This document shows, one piece after another, positions 8,584 to 16,801 of a stretch of 64,000 bases of DNA. A program made the translations under genes and the position numbers. Under the pieces are notes generated by a model. It saw only the letters and a program-made list of their open reading frames with translations, was not told the DNA's origin and did no database searches. The stretch comes from an uncultured Eubacterium sp. Its GTDB lineage: Bacteria; Bacillota; Clostridia; Lachnospirales; Lachnospiraceae. Position 1 is the stretch's first letter, and each line of letters starts with the position of its first letter. The stretch is taken from contig CAJUBZ010000004.1 in NCBI GenBank assembly GCA_910584795.1, forward strand, positions 62,001 to 126,000, in the 5' to 3' direction.

Positions 8584-10287
8584 TTATACCTTTTCCCATA
8601 TTCCGGTACAAATAACTGTCATGTCATCTTCCGGCACCCCCTTGCATTTTGCCAACGCCTGACTTAGAACATTAATTGCCATCTGCTTTGGATTTGCTGT
8701 ATGAATATCCATGATTATTCTTCCCATTGCCTCCTCCTTATCAGGACAGTCTAATGCATCCACAATTCCATCTGACACCATAATTACAAAGTCTCCGTCA
8801 TACAGTTTTTTAGTAATAGTTTCCATATCTACCTCTTCCAGTACCCCCATAGGAAGAGATGTTGACTTGATACACTCCACCCAGTTTCCTCTCTTTATAT
8901 AAGTACATGCTGCACCCAGTTTTAAAAATTGACAGATTCCTGAATACTGGTCGATTAAAGCCATATCTACCGTTGCCGGTTCCTGCCATTGATTTCCGGT
9001 GAGCATAATGGAATTTGCTAATTTTAATATTGTACTCTCTTCAAATCCACTATCTATCATTTTTTCCAACAAATCAATAATTATTTCGCTATACTTCTTT
9101 GCCCGTTTTCCAGAACCCATTCCATCACAGATACTCATAAATGTCTGTCCACTGTCTAAACTCATAACTGCAAAATTATCTCCGGAGTAGTCTTCACTTC
9201 CTTTTGTCTGTCTGGCCGTCCCACTAATTGTCATAAAATTCACTTCCTCAAACAGAACATATTCGTTATATTCCTCTGTCACATCAATTAGGCACTCCTC
9301 TGACAACCGTACTTTCTTTCCAACTGCCTCAGATATTACACTTTTCATTACATCTGCCGGTATATTAGATTTCTTTCTTTTTTTTGCATATAATCTGATC
9401 TCTAACATTCCCTTACTATTTTCATGAATAAATATCTTTCTTGCAATAATCTTTTGCTCCCTCAATTTATGCTTAATATAATCATCCATGCCAAACAATG
9501 CTTTTTTTTCTTCATAAATAGGCTTTGTATAATTCTCCATTAATTTTGCCATTTCATTAAACTGAACTGCCATTGCCTCTCTCGTTTCTAACATTTTGTT
9601 GTACCATAGATAATTTATTTTTGCTCTCTCTAAATATTGTATTTGCCCATTCTCACACCCCCTGCATGCACTTTGAGCAATCTCCCTAGATACCACTCCT
9701 TCAACTGAAACATTATAATCGTAATCAATTCCTGACATTTTTTTAATTTCTGCTGCCAGATTTTTAAAAGCTCTGGAAGTTCGCATAATACACTCGTTTT
9801 TTACTAACTGCTGTTTATCTATTTCCTCCTGAATTGTTTTTTTCTTTGGCATATAATTTAATAATTTATCTACAAAATAAGAAAAAATAACTGACATAGA
9901 CCATGTCAACATAACAATTGGCGCTAATCCATATAACTCAACTTTAACCATTCCATTAAGTGACCAGTCCAACGCTTCCATAAACACCGTCGTTATTGTT
10001 GCAATTAAAGCTGTTATGTATGGATTATAATTCGTACTTAATCTTCTATACTGTGTGGCACAAATTCCAGTGGTTATCATGATTGTTCCATATTTCATTG
10101 CCGCCATCCATCCACCATTTGCGAAGATTGTATATATCATCATTGGTAACGCTATAATAGGAAGCCCTTTTACCTGACACAACGCTGCATACCAGCTTTC
10201 TCCCATAGAATAATAACCAAGCATAGGCAAGGTACACAATACCATACCTATCATTAAAAGTAGTATTGGTTTCAATATCTTCTGCAT
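8584..10287 (-). CDS. spoIIE: Stage II sporulation protein E, short membrane domain
   Basis: PP2C-type phosphatase that dephosphorylates SpoIIAA to activate sigma-F in the forespore and takes part in polar division. The C-terminal phosphatase is intact: Asp370 in YSGDNF, Asp388 in ICDGMGSG and Asp506 in VSDGIVDAL. The N-terminal 145 residues hold only about four to five membrane segments, and the protein is 567 aa, against about 827 aa and ten segments in B. subtilis. The 170 bp upstream carry no further in-frame coding sequence, so this looks like a natural short form and not a frameshift. The start has GGGAGG 8 nt upstream. The promoter is described separately. Confidence 0.93.
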   Translation of the reverse strand: MQKILKPILLLMIGMVLCTLPMLGYYSMGESWYAALCQVKGLPIIALPMMIYTIFANGGWMAAMKYGTIMITTGICATQYRRLSTNYNPYITALIATITTVFMEALDWSLNGMVKVELYGLAPIVMLTWSMSVIFSYFVDKLLNYMPKKKTIQEEIDKQQLVKNECIMRTSRAFKNLAAEIKKMSGIDYDYNVSVEGVVSREIAQSACRGCENGQIQYLERAKINYLWYNKMLETREAMAVQFNEMAKLMENYTKPIYEEKKALFGMDDYIKHKLREQKIIARKIFIHENSKGMLEIRLYAKKRKKSNIPADVMKSVISEAVGKKVRLSEECLIDVTEEYNEYVLFEEVNFMTISGTARQTKGSEDYSGDNFAVMSLDSGQTFMSICDGMGSGKRAKKYSEIIIDLLEKMIDSGFEESTILKLANSIMLTGNQWQEPATVDMALIDQYSGICQFLKLGAACTYIKRGNWVECIKSTSLPMGVLEEVDMETITKKLYDGDFVIMVSDGIVDALDCPDKEEAMGRIIMDIHTANPKQMAINVLSQALAKCKGVPEDDMTVICTGIWEKV

Positions 10288-10321
10288 AATTTGTTTCCTC
10301 CCTTACTGATTTCTGCATGGT

Positions 10322-10387
10322 AGTATACAAATTCATTTTTAATTTTTTTGTCAAAATAATGTATGAGAATCGTTAAACATTTCGACA
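10322..10387 (-). promoter_or_regulatory. Spo0A-type spoIIE promoter (21-bp spacer) with 0A boxes
   Basis: On the - strand, TTGACA (10349-10354) and TATACT (10322-10327) are separated by 21 bp, 4 more than the sigma-A optimum. That is the hallmark of Spo0A-dependent spoIIE and spoIIG promoters in Bacillus. The -35 is embedded in a perfect 0A box, TTTGTCAAA read on the + strand (10347-10355). A second box, TGTCGAA on the - strand, lies upstream at 10381-10387. Confidence 0.75.
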
Positions 10388-10393
10388 TGAAGT

Positions 10394-10449
10394 TAAATAA
10401 AAAATGCACTCATAATGTTAATTTTCTTTTTAACATTTGAATGCATTTT
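10394..10449 (-). terminator. Intrinsic terminator after divIC
   Basis: Two stacked inverted repeats, AAAATGCA/TGCATTTT (10401-10408, 10442-10449) and AATGTTAA/TTAACATT (10414-10421, 10430-10437), form one hairpin with a small internal loop. A T-rich run follows on the - strand. It separates the yabP-yabQ-divIC unit from spoIIE, which has its own promoter. Confidence 0.75.
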
Positions 10450-10458
10450 ATATATTTC

Positions 10459-10791
10459 TTAGTCTTCTGGTTTAAAGATTACTTCATTCGGATATAACAA
10501 ACCCAAATTTCTTGCCATCTCCTCAACGTAATCGTCTGTTTTTACATATTCTTCTTTATCTTTTAATTCCTCTGATAATTGGAGTTCTTTTTTATACTGG
10601 GTTTGTAATTTCCTTTCCTGATCCTGTAAATCTTTTAAATTCTTATATTTTTTTATCATCTGAGCTCCCATAACAATGCAGAATGCCATTACCACAGATG
10701 AGATTGCAATAATCATCCTCTTATTATGTATGCGCCTTCTCCTTACATCGCTTAAACGTTTGGTTGCTCTTTTTTGGTTTTGAGATGCCAT
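10459..10791 (-). CDS. divIC: Septum formation initiator, DivIC/FtsB family
   Basis: Bitopic division protein that bridges FtsL and DivIB at the septum. The 110-aa protein has a basic cytoplasmic N-terminus (1-25), one membrane segment (about 26-44), a coiled coil (about 47-85) and the conserved short C-terminal region around ARNLGLLYPNE. It overlaps yabQ by 40 bp and sits just upstream of spoIIE, the same neighbourhood as in B. subtilis (yabP-yabQ-divIC). The start is supported by GGAAG upstream. Confidence 0.9.
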   Translation of the reverse strand: MASQNQKRATKRLSDVRRRRIHNKRMIIAISSVVMAFCIVMGAQMIKKYKNLKDLQDQERKLQTQYKKELQLSEELKDKEEYVKTDDYVEEMARNLGLLYPNEVIFKPED

Positions 10792-11195
10792 TTCTTTCTT
10801 CCTTTTTTCCTCTTTCTTTTAGTTCCTATCTTTAGTTTAATCAATTTTAATACTTTTTTCAATGGTTTCACGATGATTCTTATAACTTTTCTAATTTTCA
10901 AAGCCAGAATGTCTATTATTTTTCTTCCGATAAACCACTCAAATGCAAACATTGTTCCCATGGTTAATATAATAGAAAAAAATCTTGGTCTGCCATAATT
11001 ATATTTTAAATATATATTAAACATAAAAATTGCAGCCACCATCCAAAAAATAATATCTTCTATAATAATACGTACAATACCAACATAGAATATTCTTCTC
11101 AAAATACGTATGACATCATAACAAAGAACTAATACCAGCCCACCATAAACACTCATTACAATCAGCATGCTTTCTTCGCTAATTTGCAGGCTCAT
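10752..11195 (-). CDS. yabQ: Spore cortex biosynthesis protein YabQ
   Basis: Polytopic membrane protein needed for spore cortex formation, located in the outer forespore membrane in B. subtilis. The 147-aa protein has about three or four hydrophobic segments in its first 95 residues and a strongly basic tail (Lys/Arg-rich from about 100). Recognised by size, topology and position between yabP and divIC. The start codon overlaps the yabP stop as TAATG, indicating translational coupling. Confidence 0.88.
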   Translation of the reverse strand: MSLQISEESMLIVMSVYGGLVLVLCYDVIRILRRIFYVGIVRIIIEDIIFWMVAAIFMFNIYLKYNYGRPRFFSIILTMGTMFAFEWFIGRKIIDILALKIRKVIRIIVKPLKKVLKLIKLKIGTKRKRKKGRKKWHLKTKKEQPNV

Positions 11196-11479
11196 TACCG
11201 AAACATCCTCTTTACAAAAGATTTTCCTTTTTCTCCATATGCTTTAACATCCGAATAAACAATACTGTCTATGTTCCCCCCCACATTGACTTCTCCCTTT
11301 TCAATACTTAGTTTTGTAACTTTTAAGTCATTTCCTTTAATATGTATCATTCCAAGAGTAGATTCTAACAGTACCTGATTTAAATCGAACGCCACAACAT
11401 CTTTGATTCCGGTAAGACTCATTTGTTTTCTATTATCTAATGCCAGTTTATGTGTCTTTGCGATATTATTCTGCTCCAT
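11195..11479 (-). CDS. yabP: Sporulation protein YabP
   Basis: YabP/YqfC family protein of 94 aa, needed for sporulation in B. subtilis, made in the mother cell and thought to work with YabQ in cortex assembly. It shows the family pattern of short beta strands: LTGIKDVVAFD near 22-32 and GMIHIKGNDLKV near 43-54. GAGG precedes the ATG. A sigma-E promoter is expected, but no convincing one was found in the 112 bp upstream. Confidence 0.9.
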   Translation of the reverse strand: MEQNNIAKTHKLALDNRKQMSLTGIKDVVAFDLNQVLLESTLGMIHIKGNDLKVTKLSIEKGEVNVGGNIDSIVYSDVKAYGEKGKSFVKRMFR

Positions 11480-11591
11480 ATGTGCCTCGAAATATTCTTA
11501 ATATAAAACAATATATTTTCGGATTTTAAGATTTATTCCCATTTTTGAAATATTTGTCCTTTTTCTTATATCAAAACACAACTGTAGTGTA

Positions 11592-11831
11592 TTAAATCTC
11601 TTTATACATTTCTGCTGCTTCTTCTTTTTTTACAGCTTCCTTTACACTGACAACTTCAACTTTTACTATTCTCTGCCCAAACTGTATTTCAATCTTATCT
11701 CCAACTTTTACATCTTTTGAAGCCTTCGCCGGCTGTTCATTTACCAGAACTCTCCCTGCATCACATGCCTCATTTGCTATTGTTCTGCGCTTAATAATTC
11801 TTGATACTTTTAAAAATTTGTCTAACCTCAT
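11592..11831 (-). CDS. rqcP: S4-domain RNA-binding protein RqcP (YabO/Hsp15-like)
   Basis: Small ribosome-associated factor. In Firmicutes RqcP works with RqcH in adding C-terminal alanine tails to stalled nascent chains. The 79-aa protein is essentially one S4 domain: MRLDKFLKVSRIIKRR at the N-terminus, then GRVLVNEQPAKAS and VGDKIEI. The start at 11831 is chosen because GGAGGA lies 6 nt upstream; a TTG 12 bases earlier would place the ribosome binding site inside the gene. It sits directly upstream of yabP, as in Bacillus. The 5' region holds an unusual structured element. Confidence 0.9.
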   Translation of the reverse strand: MRLDKFLKVSRIIKRRTIANEACDAGRVLVNEQPAKASKDVKVGDKIEIQFGQRIVKVEVVSVKEAVKKEEAAEMYKEI

Positions 11832-11866
11832 AATCTCCTCCAATCATATTTCCCATACTTCTATTC

Positions 11867-11998
11867 ATAAGCCATGCGTACTCGTAGACCTTTGGTCTAC
11901 TTCGTCACGGGCTTTCGCCCTATATTCGTAAAATGAAACATTTTCTTTTGCAAGCAAGCTTGCAGTACAATGTTTAATTTTTCGATTGCATGGCTCAT
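11867..11998 (-). other. Cloverleaf-like structured element upstream of rqcP
   Basis: Seen directly: outer arms 11867-11877 and 11988-11998 pair at 10 of 11 positions. They enclose a perfect 7-bp hairpin (11884-11900, 3-nt loop), a GGGC/GCCC hairpin (11909-11920), and a long arm (11926-11942 with 11969-11985, 15 of 17 pairs) capped by a perfect 7-bp hairpin (11949-11964). On the - strand the GGGC hairpin has a GAAA loop, a GNRA tetraloop, which favours an RNA read in that direction. The element ends 36 bp before the rqcP start and begins after the hup terminator. It could be a leader RNA, a small RNA or a MITE-type repeat; which one is not known. Confidence 0.6.
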
Positions 11999-12015
11999 TG
12001 CCATCACGTAAAATA

Positions 12016-12039
12016 GGACTGTTACAAAAGTAACAGCCC
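12016..12039 (-). terminator. Intrinsic terminator of hup
   Basis: 10-bp arms (12016-12025, 12030-12039; one mismatch) around an AAAA loop, located 28 bp after the hup stop. Only a short T-rich tail follows on the - strand. Confidence 0.7.
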
Positions 12040-12066
12040 TGATTATTTCTACTCTAAATATTTAAA

Positions 12067-12339
12067 TTAGTTTAATTCTTTCTTTAAAGCTGCACCAGCT
12101 TTGAATTTAGGAACAGTAGCTGCTGCAATTGTAATCTTTTCCTTTGTTGCAGGATTGATTCCCTGACGCTCAGGTCTCTTTGTAGCTTCGAAAGTACCAA
12201 ATCCTACTAACTGTACTTTATCTCCATCTTTCATTGCTTTTACTACTACATCTGTGAATGCTTTAACAGCTTTTGCAGCATCTGTCTTTGTTAAACCAGC
12301 TTCGTTTGCAATAGCTTCTACGAATTCTGTCTTGTTCAT
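12067..12339 (-). CDS. hup: DNA-binding protein HU
   Basis: Histone-like dimeric protein that bends and compacts DNA. At 90 aa it is the standard length, with MNKTEFVEAIA at the N-terminus, the GFGTFE turn (47-52) and the DNA-contacting arm with PERQGINPATKE. AAGGAGG at 12347-12353 is near perfect, a strong site fitting an abundant protein. Monocistronic: its own promoter lies upstream and a terminator downstream. It is inserted between spoVT and rqcP in the yab block. Confidence 0.97.
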   Translation of the reverse strand: MNKTEFVEAIANEAGLTKTDAAKAVKAFTDVVVKAMKDGDKVQLVGFGTFEATKRPERQGINPATKEKITIAAATVPKFKAGAALKKELN

Positions 12340-12392
12340 CGTAATTCCTCCTTGATAATTTGTACGATCGCTTTCCTCGCGTATCTATAAAG

Positions 12393-12421
12393 TATATACT
12401 CCATTTTGTAGACTTTGTCAA
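12393..12421 (-). promoter_or_regulatory. Sigma-A promoter of hup
   Basis: On the - strand, TTGACA (12416-12421) and TATATA (12393-12398) have a 17-bp spacer. Strong match about 50 bp before the start codon. Confidence 0.7.
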
Positions 12422-12491
12422 GGAAAATCCACCTTTTTATGGGTGTTTTGGGCATTTTAACAAATAGAATAATCGATGATTTGCATATGCT

Positions 12492-13040
12492 TTATGCCTC
12501 CATCTGCCTTCCTAAAAATGCTGCTGCCACACCTGCCAATTTCTGTTCGGTAACACTAACGTCCTGTTTTTCATCTTTGGACATAATAACAACACTGCCA
12601 ATAATATCCCCTTCACATATTATTGGATAGATTACCTGACCTGCTTCCGGAGCACTCTCTCCTTCAACAACCGGAATTCCTTTTTCAATTCCGCCCTCCG
12701 TGGTAAGATTATCTCTCTCATTAATCAACTTTTCTAGTTGTGTACTAATGTTCTTTCCCAACAATTCCTTTTTTGCACCACCTGCTACTGCAATAATCTG
12801 GTCTCTATCACTAATTAAAATCTTATAACCTGAAACCTGTGCAAGGCTTTCTGCATATTGTTTTGCAAAGCTATCAATCTCACCAATCGGAGAATATTTT
12901 TTCAATATAATTTCTCCATCTCTATTTGTAAAAATCTCCATAGGATCACCTTCTCTGATACGCAGTGTTCTCCTTATTTCCTTGGGAACAACTACTCTTC
13001 CCAAATCGTCTATTCTTCTTACAATTCCTGTTGCTTTCAT
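12492..13040 (-). CDS. spoVT: Stage V sporulation regulator SpoVT (AbrB family)
   Basis: Forespore transcription factor that modulates sigma-G-dependent genes. The 182-aa protein has an AbrB/SpoVT swapped-hairpin DNA-binding domain (1-50: GIVRRIDDLGRVVVPKEIRR) followed by a GAF-like domain (about 55-180). That two-domain length separates SpoVT from AbrB, which is about 95 aa. GGAGG precedes the ATG. A sigma-G-like promoter lies about 40 bp upstream. Confidence 0.95.
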   Translation of the reverse strand: MKATGIVRRIDDLGRVVVPKEIRRTLRIREGDPMEIFTNRDGEIILKKYSPIGEIDSFAKQYAESLAQVSGYKILISDRDQIIAVAGGAKKELLGKNISTQLEKLINERDNLTTEGGIEKGIPVVEGESAPEAGQVIYPIICEGDIIGSVVIMSKDEKQDVSVTEQKLAGVAAAFLGRQMEA

Positions 13041-13079
13041 TTCATTTCCTCCATTTACATCTTGTAGCTGATATAATCC

Positions 13080-13108
13080 TAGTATTTGTAAAGGAAGAAT
13101 TATTATTC
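13080..13108 (-). promoter_or_regulatory. Sigma-G-like promoter of spoVT
   Basis: On the - strand, GAATA (13104-13108) and AATACTA (13080-13086) have a 17-bp spacer. The sigma-G consensus is GHATR and CATNHTA, so there is one mismatch in the -10. This agrees with spoVT being a sigma-G gene in B. subtilis. Confidence 0.5.
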
Positions 13109-13117
13109 ATATTTTTT

Positions 13118-15667
13118 CTATATTTCCAATGTAATACTGCTTCCGTTAATTTTATCCTTTCTTACCAATATTTTCCTGTCAATTCTTTCTTTGATTTCTC
13201 CTATATGAGAAATAATTCCAACTAACCTGTTTCCCTCTGTAACATTTGTTAAGGCATTCATTGCCTGATTTAAAGACTCCTCATCTAAAGAACCAAATCC
13301 CTCATCCACAAACAACGTATCTATCTGAATACCTCCGGCGTTCGCATGAATCTCATCAGACAAACCTAATGCCAGTGCCAAAGATGCCTTAAAAGATTCT
13401 CCACCGGACAGAGTTCTTACACTTCGTTCGCTCCCATTATAATGATCGATAACATTTAATTCTAAACCACTTTGACCTTTTAAATTATTTGAACCGGCTG
13501 CTCTCTTTAACTCATATTGACCTGAAGACATCACCATGAATCTGATATTTGCCCTCTGGATAATTGTATCAAAGTAATGCATCTGAACATAAGTCTCCAA
13601 TAAAATTTTCTCTTTTCCTGAAATATTTCCATTCGCAGTATTCGATAATGATTTCATCATATTCCACTGTTTCTCAACCTCTTTCAATGCTTCAAACTGT
13701 CTTCCAATCTCATTTTGAAATTTTTCGTTGATATTTACTCTTGATTTCGCTCCGCTTACAATCTCCAGATACCTGTTTCTTCTTTTTTCTTTTGCTCTTC
13801 TTTCCTCCTTAAGTTCCTCTAATGATATCATTTCTGTATTTTTTAGTTGATTTTCAACCGTTTTGATTGTATTATTTGCCTTTTCAATATTCGACTTGCA
13901 TTCTTCCCACTGTTGTTCTGCCCTCTTAAATAATTTTTCTAAAGCCTTTTGTTGTTTTTCCAATTGGTTAATATATGCCTTTGCCTTAGATTTACTCTCA
14001 AATTGTAACGTCTGTTTTCTTTCCTTCAATATTGTTTCCAAAGATTTTATATTCATCTTGTAATTTTCAATCGTCTTGTCATTACATTGATATCCACAAT
14101 TTAATTTTAAATTAGCATTGTTTTTTGCTGATTTGTTAGATAATACTTTCTTTAATTTTTCTACCGCATCTTCTAATGTTATTTTTCCCAATATTTTTTC
14201 AATATGCATTAAGGTTTCTTTTTCAGTCACTTCGACTTTCATGCTTTGCTTATGTGCCTGCTCACTTAATTTCTTTGTCTCTTTCTCGTATTGCTCCACC
14301 GTTTCTTTTGCCTGTTCTACCTGCTCCTTAGATGGTGCATTTTCTGTAAGTTCTGCCGGATTCGGATGTTCCATAGAACCACATACAGGACATGGCTTTC
14401 CTTCTTCCAGTTTTGCCGCCATGATTCCTGCCTGTTCATTCATAAAAATCTGTTCCATATGAATATATTCCGTTCTTTTTGCTGACAGTTTTTGATTCAA
14501 ATCCTTATATTGACATTGTAAATCCTTAAGGTACTTCGTCTCCTGATTTAAATCTTCTATGTCCCTATTTAATGAAAATATTCTCTGAAATTCAATGTTT
14601 TCCAGTTCTTTTTGGTTATCCGCCAATTCCTTCAATATGCTATCTAACTTATCATATTCCCCTAATTTCTCTGTCAGTTTCTGTATCTCGAAAGAGAGCC
14701 TTTCTCTCTCCGGCCCCAACGTTTCCTGTTTTTTTAATTCTTCCTCTAAAATAATTAAATCTCTTTCGTTTTTTTCTAAACTCTTAATTGCTTTCTCTTT
14801 TTGTTTTAACGCCTTGCCTAAGGTGTCTGCTTTTCCTATTTTCTCATCAATCTGAGAAATTTCTTTATCCAAAACCTTAATTTCTTTATTATCTCTGGAA
14901 ATAATACCTTTATCTTCTTCAATAATTTCGTCAATTACGTTCCGTACCTCTTCAATTCCTGCCTCTGTTTTGTTCCCCCGCATCTGCTGCCATTTCACGC
15001 TGACCGTACTATCATAATCACATTGTATTCCTCTAATATACTGGGCAATACTTTTATTTTTATCATCATGTAAATCATGTAGTTTCTTGGATTTTTCTTT
15101 TAGTCTGTCCTGTAGCGTTTTGTAAGGCATCGTATGAAAGATCTTTCTAAATATATCCCGCCTTTCCTCCGTTTTTGCTAATAATAATTTTAAGAAATCT
15201 CCCTGGGCTATCATCACAATCTGAGTAAACTGGTTTTTATCCAGACCAATAATCTCCTCAACGGCAATTGTTACTTCCTTCATTTTTGTAATTGGTGACT
15301 TTCCATTAAAAAATATCAGTTCCGCATCTGCATTCTCCTTTGTTTCTCCATCACCTCTTTTTGCCGGACGCATGTAGTCAGGATTTCTTTTGATTACATA
15401 CTTCTCTCCCTTATTTTCAAACTCCAGCTCTACAAAAGTCGGTGTGTCCGGCTTTGCATACTTACTGCGGAGCATGTTTTTATCTCTGTTATTGCCACTT
15501 GCCTCCCCATATAATGCAAAAACAATCGCATCAAAAATAGTGGTCTTTCCTGCCCCGGTATCTCCGGTTATCAGATAAAGCCCCTTGTCACCAAATTTTT
15601 CAAAATCTATTTCTACCCGTCCAGCATAAGGTCCGAATGCCGACATCAACAGTTTGGTTGGTCTCAA
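13118..15667 (-). CDS. sbcC: Exonuclease SbcCD ATPase subunit SbcC
   Basis: SMC-like ATPase that, with SbcD, cleaves DNA hairpins and protein-blocked ends. In order: Walker A GDTGAGKT (35-42), long coiled coil (about 180-425), zinc hook CPVC (426-429), returning coiled coil (about 440-690), ABC signature LSGGESF and Walker B LFVDEGFGSLDE near the C-terminus. At 849 aa it is shorter than E. coli SbcC (about 1050), mostly in the coiled coils. It begins immediately after the sbcD stop with no intergenic base. It could process palindromes such as those noted elsewhere in this window. Confidence 0.95.
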   Translation of the reverse strand: MRPTKLLMSAFGPYAGRVEIDFEKFGDKGLYLITGDTGAGKTTIFDAIVFALYGEASGNNRDKNMLRSKYAKPDTPTFVELEFENKGEKYVIKRNPDYMRPAKRGDGETKENADAELIFFNGKSPITKMKEVTIAVEEIIGLDKNQFTQIVMIAQGDFLKLLLAKTEERRDIFRKIFHTMPYKTLQDRLKEKSKKLHDLHDDKNKSIAQYIRGIQCDYDSTVSVKWQQMRGNKTEAGIEEVRNVIDEIIEEDKGIISRDNKEIKVLDKEISQIDEKIGKADTLGKALKQKEKAIKSLEKNERDLIILEEELKKQETLGPERERLSFEIQKLTEKLGEYDKLDSILKELADNQKELENIEFQRIFSLNRDIEDLNQETKYLKDLQCQYKDLNQKLSAKRTEYIHMEQIFMNEQAGIMAAKLEEGKPCPVCGSMEHPNPAELTENAPSKEQVEQAKETVEQYEKETKKLSEQAHKQSMKVEVTEKETLMHIEKILGKITLEDAVEKLKKVLSNKSAKNNANLKLNCGYQCNDKTIENYKMNIKSLETILKERKQTLQFESKSKAKAYINQLEKQQKALEKLFKRAEQQWEECKSNIEKANNTIKTVENQLKNTEMISLEELKEERRAKEKRRNRYLEIVSGAKSRVNINEKFQNEIGRQFEALKEVEKQWNMMKSLSNTANGNISGKEKILLETYVQMHYFDTIIQRANIRFMVMSSGQYELKRAAGSNNLKGQSGLELNVIDHYNGSERSVRTLSGGESFKASLALALGLSDEIHANAGGIQIDTLFVDEGFGSLDEESLNQAMNALTNVTEGNRLVGIISHIGEIKERIDRKILVRKDKINGSSITLEI

Positions 15668-16801
15668 TCAGTCCACCTCCCATACTTTTTGTATCATTTC
15701 TTCTATGAATGCCTTTTGTTCATTTGTCATTGGCACATTATTCTGGATTTCATAAAACTCTTCAAATAAATTTAAAGGCGATTTTTCTTCCAGTTTTTGA
15801 GCCGACATAACTTTTTGGTTTTGTTTTGTTCTTTGATTATCATAATCTAGTTTCATAATATTAGGATAAATTGTTCTAAGTAATGCCAATGCGTTTACTT
15901 TATCCTCCTCATCTGTCAACGTAATATGAAAATAATCCTCTGTATCCAAATCCTCATAAAATGCTCTCGCAGTCAGTTCATCATAAGTACCTTTCAATTC
16001 CCGCATATCATGTAATGGTTTGATGTCTATTTTCTTAAAATTTATTTCTCCTTTTTCTCCTATATCAACAATCAATGCATTCTTATGATGATGCACCTCT
16101 GAGAAAGAGTATTTTAATAATGTCCCTGCATATCGGATATTTTCTGAATGCACATGCTGCGGACCGTGTAAATGCCCCAACGCCACATAATCAAAATCTT
16201 TAAAATGTCCGGCGGATACTTCATCAATTCCGCCAATCGATATGTTTTCTGATTCGCATCTGTCTGCCCCACTGACATATTGATGTGCAATCAAAATATT
16301 TCTTTTGCTCTTATCTAAATTTATATTTTTCATTACGACTGCCATCGCCTCATCATATGTGATAATCCCCTCTTCTTTATGTGCATGCTTTACTGCAGCA
16401 GGTTTTATAAAAGGAAGCATATAAACAAAGATTTCTCCATATTCATCTTTCATTACTATCCGTTCTACTTTTCCATCATATGGCTTTGCCATGTGGATTC
16501 CTGCCTGGCTCATAATATCAGAACCAAATCCGATACGTTCTGCACTATCATGATTTCCGCTGATAACAAAAGTTGTGATTTCTCTCTTTGATAGTTCCGT
16601 TAAAAAATCATTGAGTAAAAGAACAGCCTCTGCCGATGGCACAGACTTATCATAGATATCCCCTGCCATCAGCACAGACTGTACATTATATTCTTTTATT
16701 ATATTTAATACCTGTTTTAAAACATACTTCTGATCTTCTATCATGGAAAACTCATTGACACGTTTTCCAAGATGAAGATCTGCTAAATGTAAAAATCTCA
16801 T
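15668..16801 (-). CDS. sbcD: Exonuclease SbcCD nuclease subunit SbcD
   Basis: Mn2+-dependent calcineurin-type nuclease partner of SbcC. The 377-aa protein has the metallophosphoesterase motifs in order: DLHLGK near residue 8, GDIYDKSVPS near 47, SGNHDSAERI near 80 and ALGHLHGPQ near 200. The C-terminal part is the usual SbcD capping domain. The start overlaps the argF stop by 4 bp (ATGA), so the nuclease pair is coupled to argF. Confidence 0.95.
   Translation of the reverse strand: MRFLHLADLHLGKRVNEFSMIEDQKYVLKQVLNIIKEYNVQSVLMAGDIYDKSVPSAEAVLLLNDFLTELSKREITTFVISGNHDSAERIGFGSDIMSQAGIHMAKPYDGKVERIVMKDEYGEIFVYMLPFIKPAAVKHAHKEEGIITYDEAMAVVMKNINLDKSKRNILIAHQYVSGADRCESENISIGGIDEVSAGHFKDFDYVALGHLHGPQHVHSENIRYAGTLLKYSFSEVHHHKNALIVDIGEKGEINFKKIDIKPLHDMRELKGTYDELTARAFYEDLDTEDYFHITLTDEEDKVNALALLRTIYPNIMKLDYDNQRTKQNQKVMSAQKLEEKSPLNLFEEFYEIQNNVPMTNEQKAFIEEMIQKVWEVD

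Noticed and set aside
10046..10354. 102-codon frame overlapping the start of spoIIE on the same strand
   Set aside because: It lies in another frame of the spoIIE membrane region and covers the mapped -35/-10; its translation has no domain-like character. Not evidence of a frameshifted spoIIE.
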